Below are positions 9,056 to 17,646 of a stretch of DNA of 64,000 bases, in pieces. Position 1 is the first letter of the stretch; each line of letters begins with the position of its first letter. The DNA comes from Pelomonas sp. CA6 (GTDB lineage: Bacteria; Pseudomonadota; Gammaproteobacteria; Burkholderiales; Burkholderiaceae_C), in the NCBI RefSeq assembly GCF_022549225.1, contig NZ_JAKZFD010000007.1, forward strand, positions 186,001-250,000. The letters are read 5' to 3'. A program made the translations under genes and the position numbers. The notes beneath the pieces are model-generated. The model made no database searches. It saw only the letters and a list, made by a program, of their open reading frames with translations, and was not told the DNA's origin.

Positions 9056-11101
9056 ATGGCCATGAACGAGCACGGACCTCAGCAGGTCGGCCATTCGGCG
9101 TCGCAGGCGATGCAGGACTTGGAAGCCGCGCTGGGTCGCGCGTTGTCCATGCGTGGCAATGACGACGAGGCCGAGGCCCGTGTGATCGCGGAGGCCGTGC
9201 GTCGCTGTGACCGATGCGGCGAGCCCCGAGGCGCCTTGCTGTTCACTGCCTACCGGACCCTGCTGAGCGGCACGGGCTTGCCGGCCTCTGGCGGGGTGGT
9301 GCCCGTGCCGCCATGGTTCGTGATTCGCCTGGGTGGGCCCCTGCCCGCGGACGCGGAGGCTTCGGCATTGAAGGAGATCCAGGCGTCCTCCGATCAGCGG
9401 GCCATCTGGATAGCCCAGTTGAGCGCGAGCCATCAGAAGACCCGGACCGACGCGCAAACACCGAACATCGGCGAATGGATCCGCTTGCACCGGGCGCGTC
9501 AGCCGGATGATGTCAGTCCGCAGGAGCGCTTGCTGGCGGAGAAGCGCTACACGTTGATGCTCGCGCTGGACAGCCAGTTCGGCCCAGCGCTCGGACAGGC
9601 GGTGCGCTGGCGCAACATGGCGGTCCGCCAGGAAGACCCGCAATCCGAACTGCAAGCGGACAACACGATCAGCGCCTCGCTGATGAGCCTGGGCGATGTC
9701 GATGGCGCATTGCCCTTGCTGCTGCGGCTGCTGGACTCCCCCCTGATTGAGTCGGAGAGAGCACGGCAGGCCCTGTACTACAACGCCATGCTCTGCCATG
9801 TGCTGCGTCGCGAGTATGACCAGGCCTTGCATCTTGCTCGGCAGGCCCAGAAGCGCCTGCCCGCGACCGTCTTGGCCGGCGGGCCCGGTCTGCCCGTGCT
9901 GATGGGGTTCGTGTTCGTCCAGACCGGGCACCCGCAGGAGGCGGCGGACATGTTGCGCGGCCAAGCCGACTGGGTCGATGCCGTCGGGCCGACGATGGCG
10001 GGCAACCGTGCCTGGCTTCTTGCCCGGATTCTGCTCCGCCAAGGCCGGGCGAGCGACGCGCGGGCGCTGTGCCAAACGGCGCTGGACAAGTTCGCGGAGC
10101 GCGGCTGGTCGCTGTCGCCCTTGAACGGAACGCAGCTGCACGCAACCTTGGCGGATGCCTGTGAAGCGCTTGAGGCGCACGGCGATGCGCTGAGGGCCTT
10201 GCGCGAATCCCGGTCCTACTGCTTCAACTGGATCGTGGACAGCGTGACCATGCGTCTGCGCACATTGCTGGTCGATGGGGCGGATGGGGATGAGCAAAAG
10301 CTGAACCGCCGCCTCGAAGCCCTGGTGGCACTGGGCCACGAAAGCACGGCCGCAGCCAAGCCCGAAGCCGCGCCGCCCCACTATGTGGCTTATCTGGCGC
10401 ATGAGATCCGCAACCCACTCAACGGGCTGGTCATGATGACCGAGTTGCTGCAGCAGACCCGGCTGAGTCGTCGCCAGAGCCAGTACGTGAACATGGCCAG
10501 TTCGTCGGCGCTGGCCCTGATGCACTTGTGCGACGACCTGCTGGACCTGGCGCGGCTGGACGCGGGCCGCTTTGACATGCATCAGGACGCCGTCGACCTT
10601 GGCGCGCTGGTGCGTTCGCTGGTTGGGGCGTTCCAGTTGCAGACGGCCGGCCGGCCCATTGTCCTGTCGGCCTCGATCGATGCCCGGCTGCCGCCGTTGC
10701 TCCGCTCGGACGAGCGGCGGCTTCGCCAGGTGCTGATGAACCTGCTGGGGAATGCCGCGAAGTTCACCGAGCGAGGGCGCATCGACGTGGAGGTCCTGTG
10801 GGAACAGCCTTCCTCGGAGGGCGGCGATGCGGGGACCCTCTGCGTGTCCGTGCGGGACACGGGTATCGGCTTCCCGGCCGAGGTGAAGGCGCAGCTGTTC
10901 GAGGAATTCTTCCAGGCCGCCGAGGCCCCCGAGTCCAGCCGCGCCGCAGGGACGGGACTGGGCCTGGCGCTGTGCCGCTCCATCGTCCAGCAAATGGGCG
11001 GTGCCATCGATGCGTCCAGTGTGCCTGGGCAAGGGAGCCGGTTCTGGTTCACCCTGCCCGTGGCCCGGTGGCAGGGCTTGCCTGAGGCCACCCCGGCCTG
11101 A
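9056..11101 (+). CDS. Cytoplasmic sensor histidine kinase with TPR-like N-terminal region
   Basis: 681 residues, no signal peptide and no membrane segment. Residues about 1-440 are helical with TPR-like character (for example LALDSQFGPALGQAVRWRNMA, DVDGALPLLLRLL), suggesting sensing through protein contacts. A HisKA domain follows with the H-box HEIRNPLNG (His about 449), then a HATPase with N-box NLLGNAAKF (Asn about 566), G1 DTGIGF, F-box LFEEFF and G2 GTGLGLALC. All catalytic boxes look intact and there is no receiver, so phosphate must pass to a separate regulator. It is a full-length paralogue of the kinase at 17647-19701, sharing even the inter-domain text SLSPLNGTQL and the CDDLLDLA stretch. 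The ATG at 9062 is an alternative start. Confidence 0.88.
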   Translation: MAMNEHGPQQVGHSASQAMQDLEAALGRALSMRGNDDEAEARVIAEAVRRCDRCGEPRGALLFTAYRTLLSGTGLPASGGVVPVPPWFVIRLGGPLPADAEASALKEIQASSDQRAIWIAQLSASHQKTRTDAQTPNIGEWIRLHRARQPDDVSPQERLLAEKRYTLMLALDSQFGPALGQAVRWRNMAVRQEDPQSELQADNTISASLMSLGDVDGALPLLLRLLDSPLIESERARQALYYNAMLCHVLRREYDQALHLARQAQKRLPATVLAGGPGLPVLMGFVFVQTGHPQEAADMLRGQADWVDAVGPTMAGNRAWLLARILLRQGRASDARALCQTALDKFAERGWSLSPLNGTQLHATLADACEALEAHGDALRALRESRSYCFNWIVDSVTMRLRTLLVDGADGDEQKLNRRLEALVALGHESTAAAKPEAAPPHYVAYLAHEIRNPLNGLVMMTELLQQTRLSRRQSQYVNMASSSALALMHLCDDLLDLARLDAGRFDMHQDAVDLGALVRSLVGAFQLQTAGRPIVLSASIDARLPPLLRSDERRLRQVLMNLLGNAAKFTERGRIDVEVLWEQPSSEGGDAGTLCVSVRDTGIGFPAEVKAQLFEEFFQAAEAPESSRAAGTGLGLALCRSIVQQMGGAIDASSVPGQGSRFWFTLPVARWQGLPEATPA

Positions 11102-11366
11102 ATCGCTCCCAGGGTGCCGGTCCCCGAGACGCGCGCCGTGACGCGCCGAGAGAGGGGAAGCCCCAGGCCCCTTTCTCGACATGAGCGCGAGGGCATCGCG
11201 CCCGACCACTGACGTGGCGCTTGCTGCCGTTCGCTCCGCTGAGGCGACCGGTCGTGACAAGTGCGGAAAGAAGGGACGCCTGCGCCCGAACATCACCCAC
11301 GTCATACAGGGATTGGTTGATGAATCCGTCACCCCCTGCCGTGCTTGCATCGAGGAAGCAATCACC

Positions 11367-12521
11367 ATGGATCAGCAACGCTGGGACATCTTTTGCAGCA
11401 AGAACCACGCGGGTTCTATCTGGGCGGGCGTCTCGCTGGCGCTGGGCATAGGCAAACGCGGCCTCAATGTCCGGTTGTTCTGCGATGACGTCAAGGAACT
11501 GAGCATCGCGCTGGGCCAGATCGAGCCGGACCTGTGGATCCAGACCTATTGCAACGTGCTGGTGCTGGACGCCCGGCTGGCGCCCTGGTGCTCGCCGTCG
11601 TCGCAGATCGTGCAGGTCTTCGACACACCTTTGAACAAGTCGTATCTGTCGCGCTTTGTCTCACAGCCTCCGCATGCGCACTGGATCCAGCTGCAGGAGC
11701 CCTGGGCGGCGCAGGCGTCGGAGTCGCCGTTGCGCGTGGCCGAGCAGAACTCCACCTATACCCGCTATACGACCAAGCTGGGCAAGCTGGTGCCGGGCGC
11801 CGGCTTCCTGCGCCCGCCCGGGGGCTCCGCCGAGGAGTATCCGGACCGCATGGCCAAGCGCCACATGCTGATGGCCCTGCTGGACCTGTTCGGGCTGGAG
11901 CGCCAGCACTTCGACCATGCGGTCAACGTGCTGGCCAGCGGCGTGCGCGACGCGCCGATCGAGAACTGGCTGCGCCACATGGTGGACGACGAGGCCACCA
12001 CCTGCCTGTTCGTTCCCTTCGGCCCGCTGCAGAGCCGCTTGTCGCGAATCTTCGCGCTGACACCGGGCGTTCAGGGCTTGTGCACCGTGGGTTCACTCAC
12101 CATCGCCTTTCTGCCGCCGCTGAACTGGACCCTGGTCGACCAGCTGATCGCCTGCTGCACCGCCGTGGTGACCGAAGACGCCGACATGCTGTTGCGCGCC
12201 TCCATCGCCGCGGTGCCCGTGCTGTGGACGGCGCAGGCGCCGGCGATGCTGAACTGGTATCTGCAGGACACCGATTCCGAAACGGCCAAGATCATCCGCG
12301 ACGTCTGCGAATCCATCGCCACGGCGGACGGCAGCATGCGCCCCTGGCGCACCTTCATGTCGCATCCGCAACGCACCATGAAGTTCACCTGTGCCTTTGC
12401 CGAGCAGATCCGCCGGGCGCCGCAGATCGATGAGGTCCTGGTTCAGGCCATCCACGGCAAGACGGAGCACTCGCTGGAGACTCTGTTCGCGCCCACGCAG
12501 CCCAGCGAACTGTTGGAGTGA
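11367..12521 (+). CDS. EarP-family (DUF2331) glycosyltransferase homologue, divergent
   Basis: 384 residues. The start at 11367 is chosen for the AGGAAG site 8 nt upstream and because the protein then begins MDQQRWDIFC, the typical EarP opening. EarP adds rhamnose from dTDP-rhamnose to an arginine of elongation factor P. The C-terminal half keeps the EarP pattern (VVTEDADMLLRASIAAVPVLW, like RGEDSFVRAQxAGxPFxW), including the glutamate (about E270) of the sugar-nucleotide site. In the N-terminal loop the usual GDIG is GSIW (Ser17), so the aspartate regarded as catalytic is absent. Genuine earP normally sits beside efp; here the neighbours are signalling genes. It may glycosylate another target, or have become a binding protein. 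Family membership is fairly sure, activity is not. Confidence 0.72.
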   Translation: MDQQRWDIFCSKNHAGSIWAGVSLALGIGKRGLNVRLFCDDVKELSIALGQIEPDLWIQTYCNVLVLDARLAPWCSPSSQIVQVFDTPLNKSYLSRFVSQPPHAHWIQLQEPWAAQASESPLRVAEQNSTYTRYTTKLGKLVPGAGFLRPPGGSAEEYPDRMAKRHMLMALLDLFGLERQHFDHAVNVLASGVRDAPIENWLRHMVDDEATTCLFVPFGPLQSRLSRIFALTPGVQGLCTVGSLTIAFLPPLNWTLVDQLIACCTAVVTEDADMLLRASIAAVPVLWTAQAPAMLNWYLQDTDSETAKIIRDVCESIATADGSMRPWRTFMSHPQRTMKFTCAFAEQIRRAPQIDEVLVQAIHGKTEHSLETLFAPTQPSELLE

Positions 12522-12527
12522 TGCGCC

Positions 12528-12905
12528 ATGAACCCTCCGGCATCGCGCCCCCGCGTCCTGGCCAGCACCGATTCGTCGCGCATCGCCCGGGTGCTGCAGA
12601 AGTCCTTTCTGGGCGCCGAGATCGATTTCCTGGTTTCGCTGAGTCCGCAGGACTTGCTGGATTACGCGCGCTGGTCCGACCCGGACATCGTGATCCTCGC
12701 CTATCTGGACCATACCCAGAGCGCGGAGACCTATGAACTGCTGCGAGGGCAGGCCGCCCTTGCCAACAAGCCCACGATCATCGCCGTCGAGGACAGAGAT
12801 GAGGTGAGCGCGGAAACGCTGGCTGGCCTGCAGGGCGCCAGCGTGGTGGACCTTCACCAGGGGAACGTCTATGGCCTGGCTCGACGGATTCAGTACGGCT
12901 GGTAA
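12528..12905 (+). CDS. Receiver-like protein lacking the phospho-acceptor aspartate
   Basis: 125 residues, starting 6 bp after the EarP-like stop. The size and strand pattern fit a CheY-like receiver: a first strand RVLASTDSS, a central PDIVILAY where receivers carry PDLVLLD, and a third strand KPTIIAVEDRDE. The phospho-acceptor position is Ala or Tyr instead of Asp, the acidic pair is reduced to one Asp, and the usual C-terminal Lys-Pro is missing (VVDLHQG). It is therefore best called a pseudo-receiver that could bind partners without phosphorylation. Its neighbours are an EarP-like protein and an HD-GYP phosphodiesterase in the same orientation. Fold assignment is inferred from pattern only. 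Confidence 0.6.
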   Translation: MNPPASRPRVLASTDSSRIARVLQKSFLGAEIDFLVSLSPQDLLDYARWSDPDIVILAYLDHTQSAETYELLRGQAALANKPTIIAVEDRDEVSAETLAGLQGASVVDLHQGNVYGLARRIQYGW

Positions 12906-12945
12906 TTGGCGCCAGTCCATGCGCTTGGCGCTGGGAGGAATGAGC

Positions 12946-13704
12946 ATGCTTGCCCCGATCAAACTCACGGAACACGGGATGGACTCGATGAACAGCATCG
13001 CAACCGATGATGGCGCGACGCCACGAACGGTGGATACGGGCGCCGCCTCCGCCATCTTTCTGCTGCAAAAGCTGGCCGTCATTGCCAAGTTCCGCGATGT
13101 CGAAACCACCGCGCACATGTTCCGCGTGGGACAGATTGCGGGCCTGCTGGCCTGGCATCACACCCGCGACAGCCTGTATGCGCGGCTGGTGTGCCGCGCC
13201 GCGCCTTTCCACGACATCGGCAAGATCTGCATTCCCGACAGCATCCTGATGAAGCCCGGCCTTCTGTCCGGTGCCGAATGGGAAATGATGAAAAAGCATC
13301 CGGTGATGGGCGGCAAGCTGTTGCACTGTCCCGGCAGCCCGCTGTTGACGGTGGCCGAGGAGATCGCGTTGGGGCACCACGAGAAGTTCGACGGGTCGGG
13401 CTATCCGTCCGGTCAGGTGGCCGACCGCATCCCGCTGAGCGCACGCATCGCGGCGATTGCCGACTATTACGACGCGCTGGCTTCCGACCGCGTGTATCGC
13501 TCGGCCTGGCAGCGCGAGCGGGTGCTGGCCAGCATCCGCTCGCTGTCCGGCCAGGCCTTCGACCCCCAGTTGGTCGAGGTGGTGTTCCGCCGCCACGACG
13601 ACATCGTCCAGGTCTGCGAACTCACCAACCAGCGCTGGGCCCAGGCGGACCAGGGGCCGTTCAAGTGGTCGGACTTCGAGCCGCTGATCGCCTACGAGGA
13701 TTGA
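12946..13704 (+). CDS. HD-GYP domain c-di-GMP phosphodiesterase
   Basis: 252 residues from the ATG at 12946 (MLAPIKLTEHG), chosen because GGGAGGA lies 6 nt upstream; longer starts would overlap the previous gene. The HD-GYP signature is complete: FHDIGKICIPD (His89-Asp90), then HHEKFDGSGYP (about 144-154), with metal-binding His and Asp residues in place. Enzymes with this set hydrolyse cyclic di-GMP, which usually lowers biofilm and adhesin output. No receiver domain is attached, so control may come through the pseudo-receiver encoded just before it or the hybrid kinase encoded just after. The C-terminus (FKWSDFEPLIAYED) carries no further domain. Confidence 0.88.
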   Translation: MLAPIKLTEHGMDSMNSIATDDGATPRTVDTGAASAIFLLQKLAVIAKFRDVETTAHMFRVGQIAGLLAWHHTRDSLYARLVCRAAPFHDIGKICIPDSILMKPGLLSGAEWEMMKKHPVMGGKLLHCPGSPLLTVAEEIALGHHEKFDGSGYPSGQVADRIPLSARIAAIADYYDALASDRVYRSAWQRERVLASIRSLSGQAFDPQLVEVVFRRHDDIVQVCELTNQRWAQADQGPFKWSDFEPLIAYED

Positions 13705-13738
13705 TGCGTCGCGCCGTCGGCATTGCTGAAGCTTGGCC

Positions 13739-15460
13739 ATGCATTCACGACTGACCCTGGCGCTGTTCCTGCTGTTCCTCTGCATGGCCGCGGCCGTGGC
13801 TGGCGGAGGCGCCGAACAGCCCTATCTGGGCGCGGGGCTGACGCTGCTGCAGGCCCTGCCCATCGTCTTCCTGGTTCAGGGACGCGCCGCGGATGCGCGC
13901 CGGTTCCGCTGGAGCGAGCAGGTGCTGGGTCGTTGGGCGCCGGTATGCCAGGCACTGTTGTGCCTGGGGGTGGCGGCGTTCCAGATTCGATGGCTGGATG
14001 ATGCCTACTGGCCGGCCTATGTGCTGTCGCTGCTAGGCGGTTGTGTGTCGGTGGCGGTCGGCGCGGGCTGGGCGTTGGCCGTCATCGCCGTGGGGGCGGC
14101 CTGTCTGCTGGCCGCCTTCGCGGGGATGGCTATCTATGTCGGCTGGGGTGTGGCGATGCCGCTGCTCGCGGCGGCGGCGGCCGCCAGTGTGCTGGCCATA
14201 CTGGCGGTGCTGATGTCCCGTGGCGGCGAGTTCACCGCCTGGCGATTCAGTCGCTTCGACTCCAACAACGAGCTGGCCACGGCACTGGGTCTGCGCAACC
14301 GTATGTTGCGCGAGGCGCATGAAGTCAAGGCCCGCGCCCTGAACGTGGCCAGCCACGAGATCCGCCAGCCCATTCACGCCATCGGGCTGCTGATCGAACG
14401 CATGCGGGTCGACGCCAGCAGCCCCGCGCTGCGCGAGCAGATCGACGCGGTGTCTGACATCGTGCATTCGGTCTCCGACGCGCTGGAGTTGCTGCTCGAC
14501 ATCGCGCGCCTGGACTCTGGAACGGTGCGCATCAGCCGCTCGCGCTTCGACCTGGCCGATCTGCTGCGCAAGGTGGCGCGCGAGCATGAGGCGGCGGCGG
14601 TGCAGAAAGGACTGAAGCTGCAGGTATCCGACAGCGATGATCTGCCCGTCTACACCGATCGCGTGCATCTGCAGCGCATTCTCAGCAACCTGTTGGCCAA
14701 CGCGATCCGCTATACCGACCGCGGGGAGGTGCGTATCTCCTGCACACGGCCGAACGCCGACCTCGTCGCCGTCCATGTGGCCGATACGGGCAGTGGCATC
14801 CCGCAGGACAGCCTGGACAAGATCTTCAACGACTTCTACCGCGTGGACCGCGAGAACCAGTCGGCGCAAGGTTTTGGCCTGGGGCTGGCGATTGTGCGCC
14901 GCACGGCCTTGCTGCTGGGCCTGGATGTGTCGGTGAAGTCCGAGCTCGGCTTTGGCAGCACCTTCACCGTGACTCTGCCGAGAGCGGCCGAGACCGAGAA
15001 GAGCGCGGACCAGCCCAAAGCTTCGACGGTCAAACCTTCCACCGCCAGCCGCAGCCTGGTGGGCTGCACCGGCTTGCTGATCGAGAACGACACGGTGGCG
15101 CTGAAGGCCATGGAGGCCATGATCCGGGCCTGGGGCGGGAGACCGCTGGTGGCCACCGGCGAGCGCGAACTGTTCGCGAAACTGGCCCACCACGAGGACA
15201 AACGCTTCGACTTTGTCATCGCCGACTACCACCTGGGCAGCGGGCAACGCAACGGGCTGGAGCTGATCCAGGCGGTACGCGAACTGGCCAAGGGACGGGT
15301 GCCTGCCGCCTTGCTGACGGGTGATCTGAATGTTCGAGTGGCCAACGAAGCGGCCGAGGACATCCGCATCCTGCACAAGCCGGTGACGCCGGCGCGGCTG
15401 AAGGCGGCGGTGGACGAGATGGTGCGAGCCAAGTCCCGGACCGTGGCAGAGACGGCTTGA
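13739..15460 (+). CDS. Membrane-bound hybrid histidine kinase with C-terminal receiver
   Basis: 573 residues from the ATG at 13739; a TTG two codons earlier is possible. About six hydrophobic segments fill residues 1-160, so sensing is probably within the membrane. A linker leads to HisKA with SHEIRQPIHAIGLL (His about 206), then HATPase boxes NLLANAIRYT, DTGSGIP and GFGLGLAIVRR. A C-terminal receiver follows (LLIENDT, VIADYHL with Asp about 496, ALLTGD, LHKPVTP), complete enough to be phosphorylated. This is the SHDLRQPLHALG-type hybrid kinase class. It follows the HD-GYP gene by 34 bp in the same direction and is likely cotranscribed with it. Confidence 0.88.
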   Translation: MHSRLTLALFLLFLCMAAAVAGGGAEQPYLGAGLTLLQALPIVFLVQGRAADARRFRWSEQVLGRWAPVCQALLCLGVAAFQIRWLDDAYWPAYVLSLLGGCVSVAVGAGWALAVIAVGAACLLAAFAGMAIYVGWGVAMPLLAAAAAASVLAILAVLMSRGGEFTAWRFSRFDSNNELATALGLRNRMLREAHEVKARALNVASHEIRQPIHAIGLLIERMRVDASSPALREQIDAVSDIVHSVSDALELLLDIARLDSGTVRISRSRFDLADLLRKVAREHEAAAVQKGLKLQVSDSDDLPVYTDRVHLQRILSNLLANAIRYTDRGEVRISCTRPNADLVAVHVADTGSGIPQDSLDKIFNDFYRVDRENQSAQGFGLGLAIVRRTALLLGLDVSVKSELGFGSTFTVTLPRAAETEKSADQPKASTVKPSTASRSLVGCTGLLIENDTVALKAMEAMIRAWGGRPLVATGERELFAKLAHHEDKRFDFVIADYHLGSGQRNGLELIQAVRELAKGRVPAALLTGDLNVRVANEAAEDIRILHKPVTPARLKAAVDEMVRAKSRTVAETA

Positions 15461-15518
15461 AGATGCGCCTTGTGGGCTGCCTGTTCTCAAAGCGGGCGCG
15501 GTGATTCCGCCGCGCGCT

Positions 15519-15537
15519 GCTCGCCGAGCCGGCGAGC
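15519..15537. terminator. Perfect hairpin between convergent genes
   Basis: GCTCGCCG (15519-15526) pairs with CGGCGAGC (15530-15537) around a 3-nt loop, in the gap between the hybrid kinase and the convergent hypothetical gene. No T-run follows, so it would be a weak or factor-assisted terminator. Confidence 0.4.
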
Positions 15538-15566
15538 GGAGGGCATTGTCCGGTCTTGCGGACGGT

Positions 15567-16190
15567 TCAGATCGCCAGTCGGCGCACGATGTGACCGGGG
15601 CTTGTCTGCTGCCAGCCAGTGAAATTCAATTCATGATCCTGTGCCTGCAGTTCGATTGCGATCACCACTATCGCCAGACCGGGCCACGGCACGAGACTCG
15701 CGCGTCGCGAGGCGGAAATATCAATCTGCGGCGGGGGGCTGGTGGGCAGGTCTTTCAACACCCCCTGGATCGCCAGAAAAATACTCAGACTGGCCCCCGG
15801 CCTCAAACGATTGGGCGCGTTGCGCCAGGCAAGATCTGAAATATCGCCCTGGGGATGACCATGCAGCCAGCAAAGAACACCTTGATACGCGCGCACCGCA
15901 CGTACCAGCGCCGCAGGCTCAGATTGCGCGGGCGTCTTGAACAGTGTGTGGCAGGCCCGCATGTACTGGCTCAGAACATCGATACCATCCTGACTCTTGT
16001 CGTCGTGCGCCAGGGGAATTGATATTCTTCCCAAGAGATTGAAGATGGTGTGTAGGTCCAGCGGGAAAACGGCCAGCGTATCCATGCTGGCGACTGAATT
16101 CTTCGAACGACGCGCGCCCACGACAAGAACAATTCCTCCGCCCAAGGCAAAGGAAATTCCGCATAGATAATATATCAGTGCCGTTTCCAT
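15567..16190 (-). CDS. Hypothetical protein with one N-terminal membrane segment
   Basis: 207 residues; not recognised. The ATG is preceded by AAGGTAGGA, a usable ribosome-binding site. The N-terminus (METALIYYLCGISFALGGGIVLVVGARR) is one hydrophobic helix ended by arginines, suggesting an inner-membrane anchor with a cytoplasmic remainder. The rest has no motif I can name. Codon use looks less GC-biased than neighbouring genes, and the gene abuts an AT-rich region, so it may be a recent acquisition. It converges on the hybrid kinase and is divergent from the LytTR regulator. Confidence 0.6.
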   Translation of the reverse strand: METALIYYLCGISFALGGGIVLVVGARRSKNSVASMDTLAVFPLDLHTIFNLLGRISIPLAHDDKSQDGIDVLSQYMRACHTLFKTPAQSEPAALVRAVRAYQGVLCWLHGHPQGDISDLAWRNAPNRLRPGASLSIFLAIQGVLKDLPTSPPPQIDISASRRASLVPWPGLAIVVIAIELQAQDHELNFTGWQQTSPGHIVRRLAI

Positions 16191-16764
16191 AAATTCCTAC
16201 CTTAGACCTGATCTGAGGAAGTCGCGTGTCTGCTTCCTGTATCCCTGGTGTGAGGGGTCCGTTGCACGATATTTGAGCGAATGCCTCGCATTTCGAAATA
16301 ATCCCGGACAAGGGTGGCTAAGGATGTCATCGTAGTGAGGGACATCCATCACCGAGGGGCCTTCCCAAGAATCCACGTCATGGCGATGGAAAAGCAAAGC
16401 CTGTGCGAAGCTCCTGGGTCGGCGAAGGGATGTGACATCTGAACACCTGACACGCGTCCCTGCACGGAAACGAAGGTCAGCTGATAAAAGGACTATCGTA
16501 CCTAGCTGACAGGACAGTCAATACCAGCTGTATCAAAAAAATGAAATATATGATATAAATGATATTTATATGATTGATTTCAGTCAATTCTAAGAGGGCG
16601 CGTCAATTTTTGTGCGATTGATGAGCAAATGGGTGTAACCTGCGTGCGTTGCGTGGTGAACAAGTGGAGCAAGGTGACGGCCATAAGGCGTCACCTTCAA
16701 TAGCGACACGGACCTCGTAGAGGCGCGTCCTGGTGCCCGTTGATGACAAGTAGCGAGAAGTGCA
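16191..16764. other. 574-bp AT-rich intergenic region
   Basis: Separates the divergent hypothetical gene (minus) and LytTR regulator (plus). It is clearly more AT-rich than its surroundings, most strongly at about 16528-16590. I found no convincing gene in it: a 66-codon minus-strand frame at 16197-16397 opens only with TTG and has no ribosome-binding site. A perfect inverted repeat is annotated separately. It is likely the regulatory region for both flanking genes. Confidence 0.6.
16553..16571. promoter_or_regulatory. Perfect AT-only inverted repeat, possible operator
   Basis: ATATAAAT (16553-16560) and ATTTATAT (16564-16571) form a perfect 8-bp inverted repeat around GAT, in the most AT-rich stretch of the window and about 195 bp upstream of the LytTR regulator. 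It could be an operator, or a site for a silencing nucleoid protein. It does not look like the direct-repeat sites typical of LytTR proteins. Confidence 0.4.
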
Positions 16765-17532
16765 GTGACCAGGTCCAGCATCAAGATCGTCATCGCGGAA
16801 GATGACCCTGTGCAGCGAGATGCGCTTTGCGCGTGGATCGGCGAAGTGATGCCGGCATGGTCCATTGTCGCGACCACCACGACGCCGGAAGAGACGCTGG
16901 ATGCGCTGGAAAACTGGGCGCCGGATCTCGCGCTGATCGACATCCATCTGCAAGGCAGTCCCTCTTCGGACTGGATCCAGCGGATTCCCGCAGACTTGCC
17001 CGTCATATACGTCACGGGCGATCCCGATTTTGCGATCCATGCGTTCGACCGCGCAGCGATCGACTATCTGCTCAAGCCCGTCACGATGCGGCGGCTGCGC
17101 ACCGCGCTGGAGCGGGCCGCGTCCGATCCCCGGCTGCATCGCCCCTTGATCACGCCGCCACCTGATCCTGCCGCGGCGGCTGCCCAACTGGCCGCCGACT
17201 CGCGCTGGCTGGCGGTCAGCCGGGGCCAGGAACTGCTGGTTGTTCCGTCGGCGGACGTGATCTATCTGGTGGCGGAAGAAAAATACACGCGGGTGATCTC
17301 GGTTCGCGGCGAGGGGCTGGTGAGGTCGGGTATCAATGAATTGCGCCAGAAACTGTCCGACCAGCGCATGGCCAAGATCCATCGCAGCATCGTGGTCAAC
17401 ATGAAATATGTGAATTCCATCCAGCGTGATGAGCTGGGGCATATCAATGTCCATTTGCTGGGGCGGACCGACGTGCTGAGAGTGAGTCGAATGTACAAGG
17501 ACGCATTCAGGGAATTTTTCGACGGCATGTAG
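16765..17532 (+). CDS. LytTR-family response regulator
   Basis: 255 residues, GTG start with GAGAAG a few bases upstream. The N-terminal receiver is complete: AEDDP acidic pocket, LALIDIHL with phospho-acceptor Asp about 59, VTGDPD switch Thr, and YLLKPVT lysine. A Pro/Ala linker (PPPDPAAAAAQ) joins it to a LytTR DNA-binding domain (about 150-255) with the typical YLVAEEKYTRV and KIHRSIVVNMKYV motifs. Such proteins bind DNA after phosphorylation and often control surface and extracellular functions. The kinase gene begins 114 bp downstream. Its receiver shares DPxQR, HLxG and WIQ with the single-domain receiver at 19718-20113, suggesting both serve that kinase. Confidence 0.9.
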   Translation: MTRSSIKIVIAEDDPVQRDALCAWIGEVMPAWSIVATTTTPEETLDALENWAPDLALIDIHLQGSPSSDWIQRIPADLPVIYVTGDPDFAIHAFDRAAIDYLLKPVTMRRLRTALERAASDPRLHRPLITPPPDPAAAAAQLAADSRWLAVSRGQELLVVPSADVIYLVAEEKYTRVISVRGEGLVRSGINELRQKLSDQRMAKIHRSIVVNMKYVNSIQRDELGHINVHLLGRTDVLRVSRMYKDAFREFFDGM

Positions 17533-17646
17533 CCCACAAGGCGGACCTTCAGAGTCCGGCGGGCTGAATCAACCAGGGACGGTGCGAAGAAACCCGATTC
17601 ACGGGTCGTTTGAACGTGGCCATGTGGGCCACAGGAGCGCCGTGTC

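Noticed and set aside
8731-9063. N-terminal extension of the hypothetical minus-strand gene
   Set aside because: The added residues are not protein-like and a perfect AGGAGG supports the start at 8730.
11102-11366. Extension of the EarP-like gene to 11181
   Set aside because: The ATG at 11367 has an AGGAAG site and gives the family's normal N-terminus; the upstream part has no conserved look. A GC-rich near-hairpin at about 11149-11180 has mismatches and no T-run, so it is not called a terminator.
16197-16397. Small minus-strand ORF upstream of the hypothetical membrane protein
   Set aside because: It opens only with TTG and has no ribosome-binding site; too weak to list as a gene.
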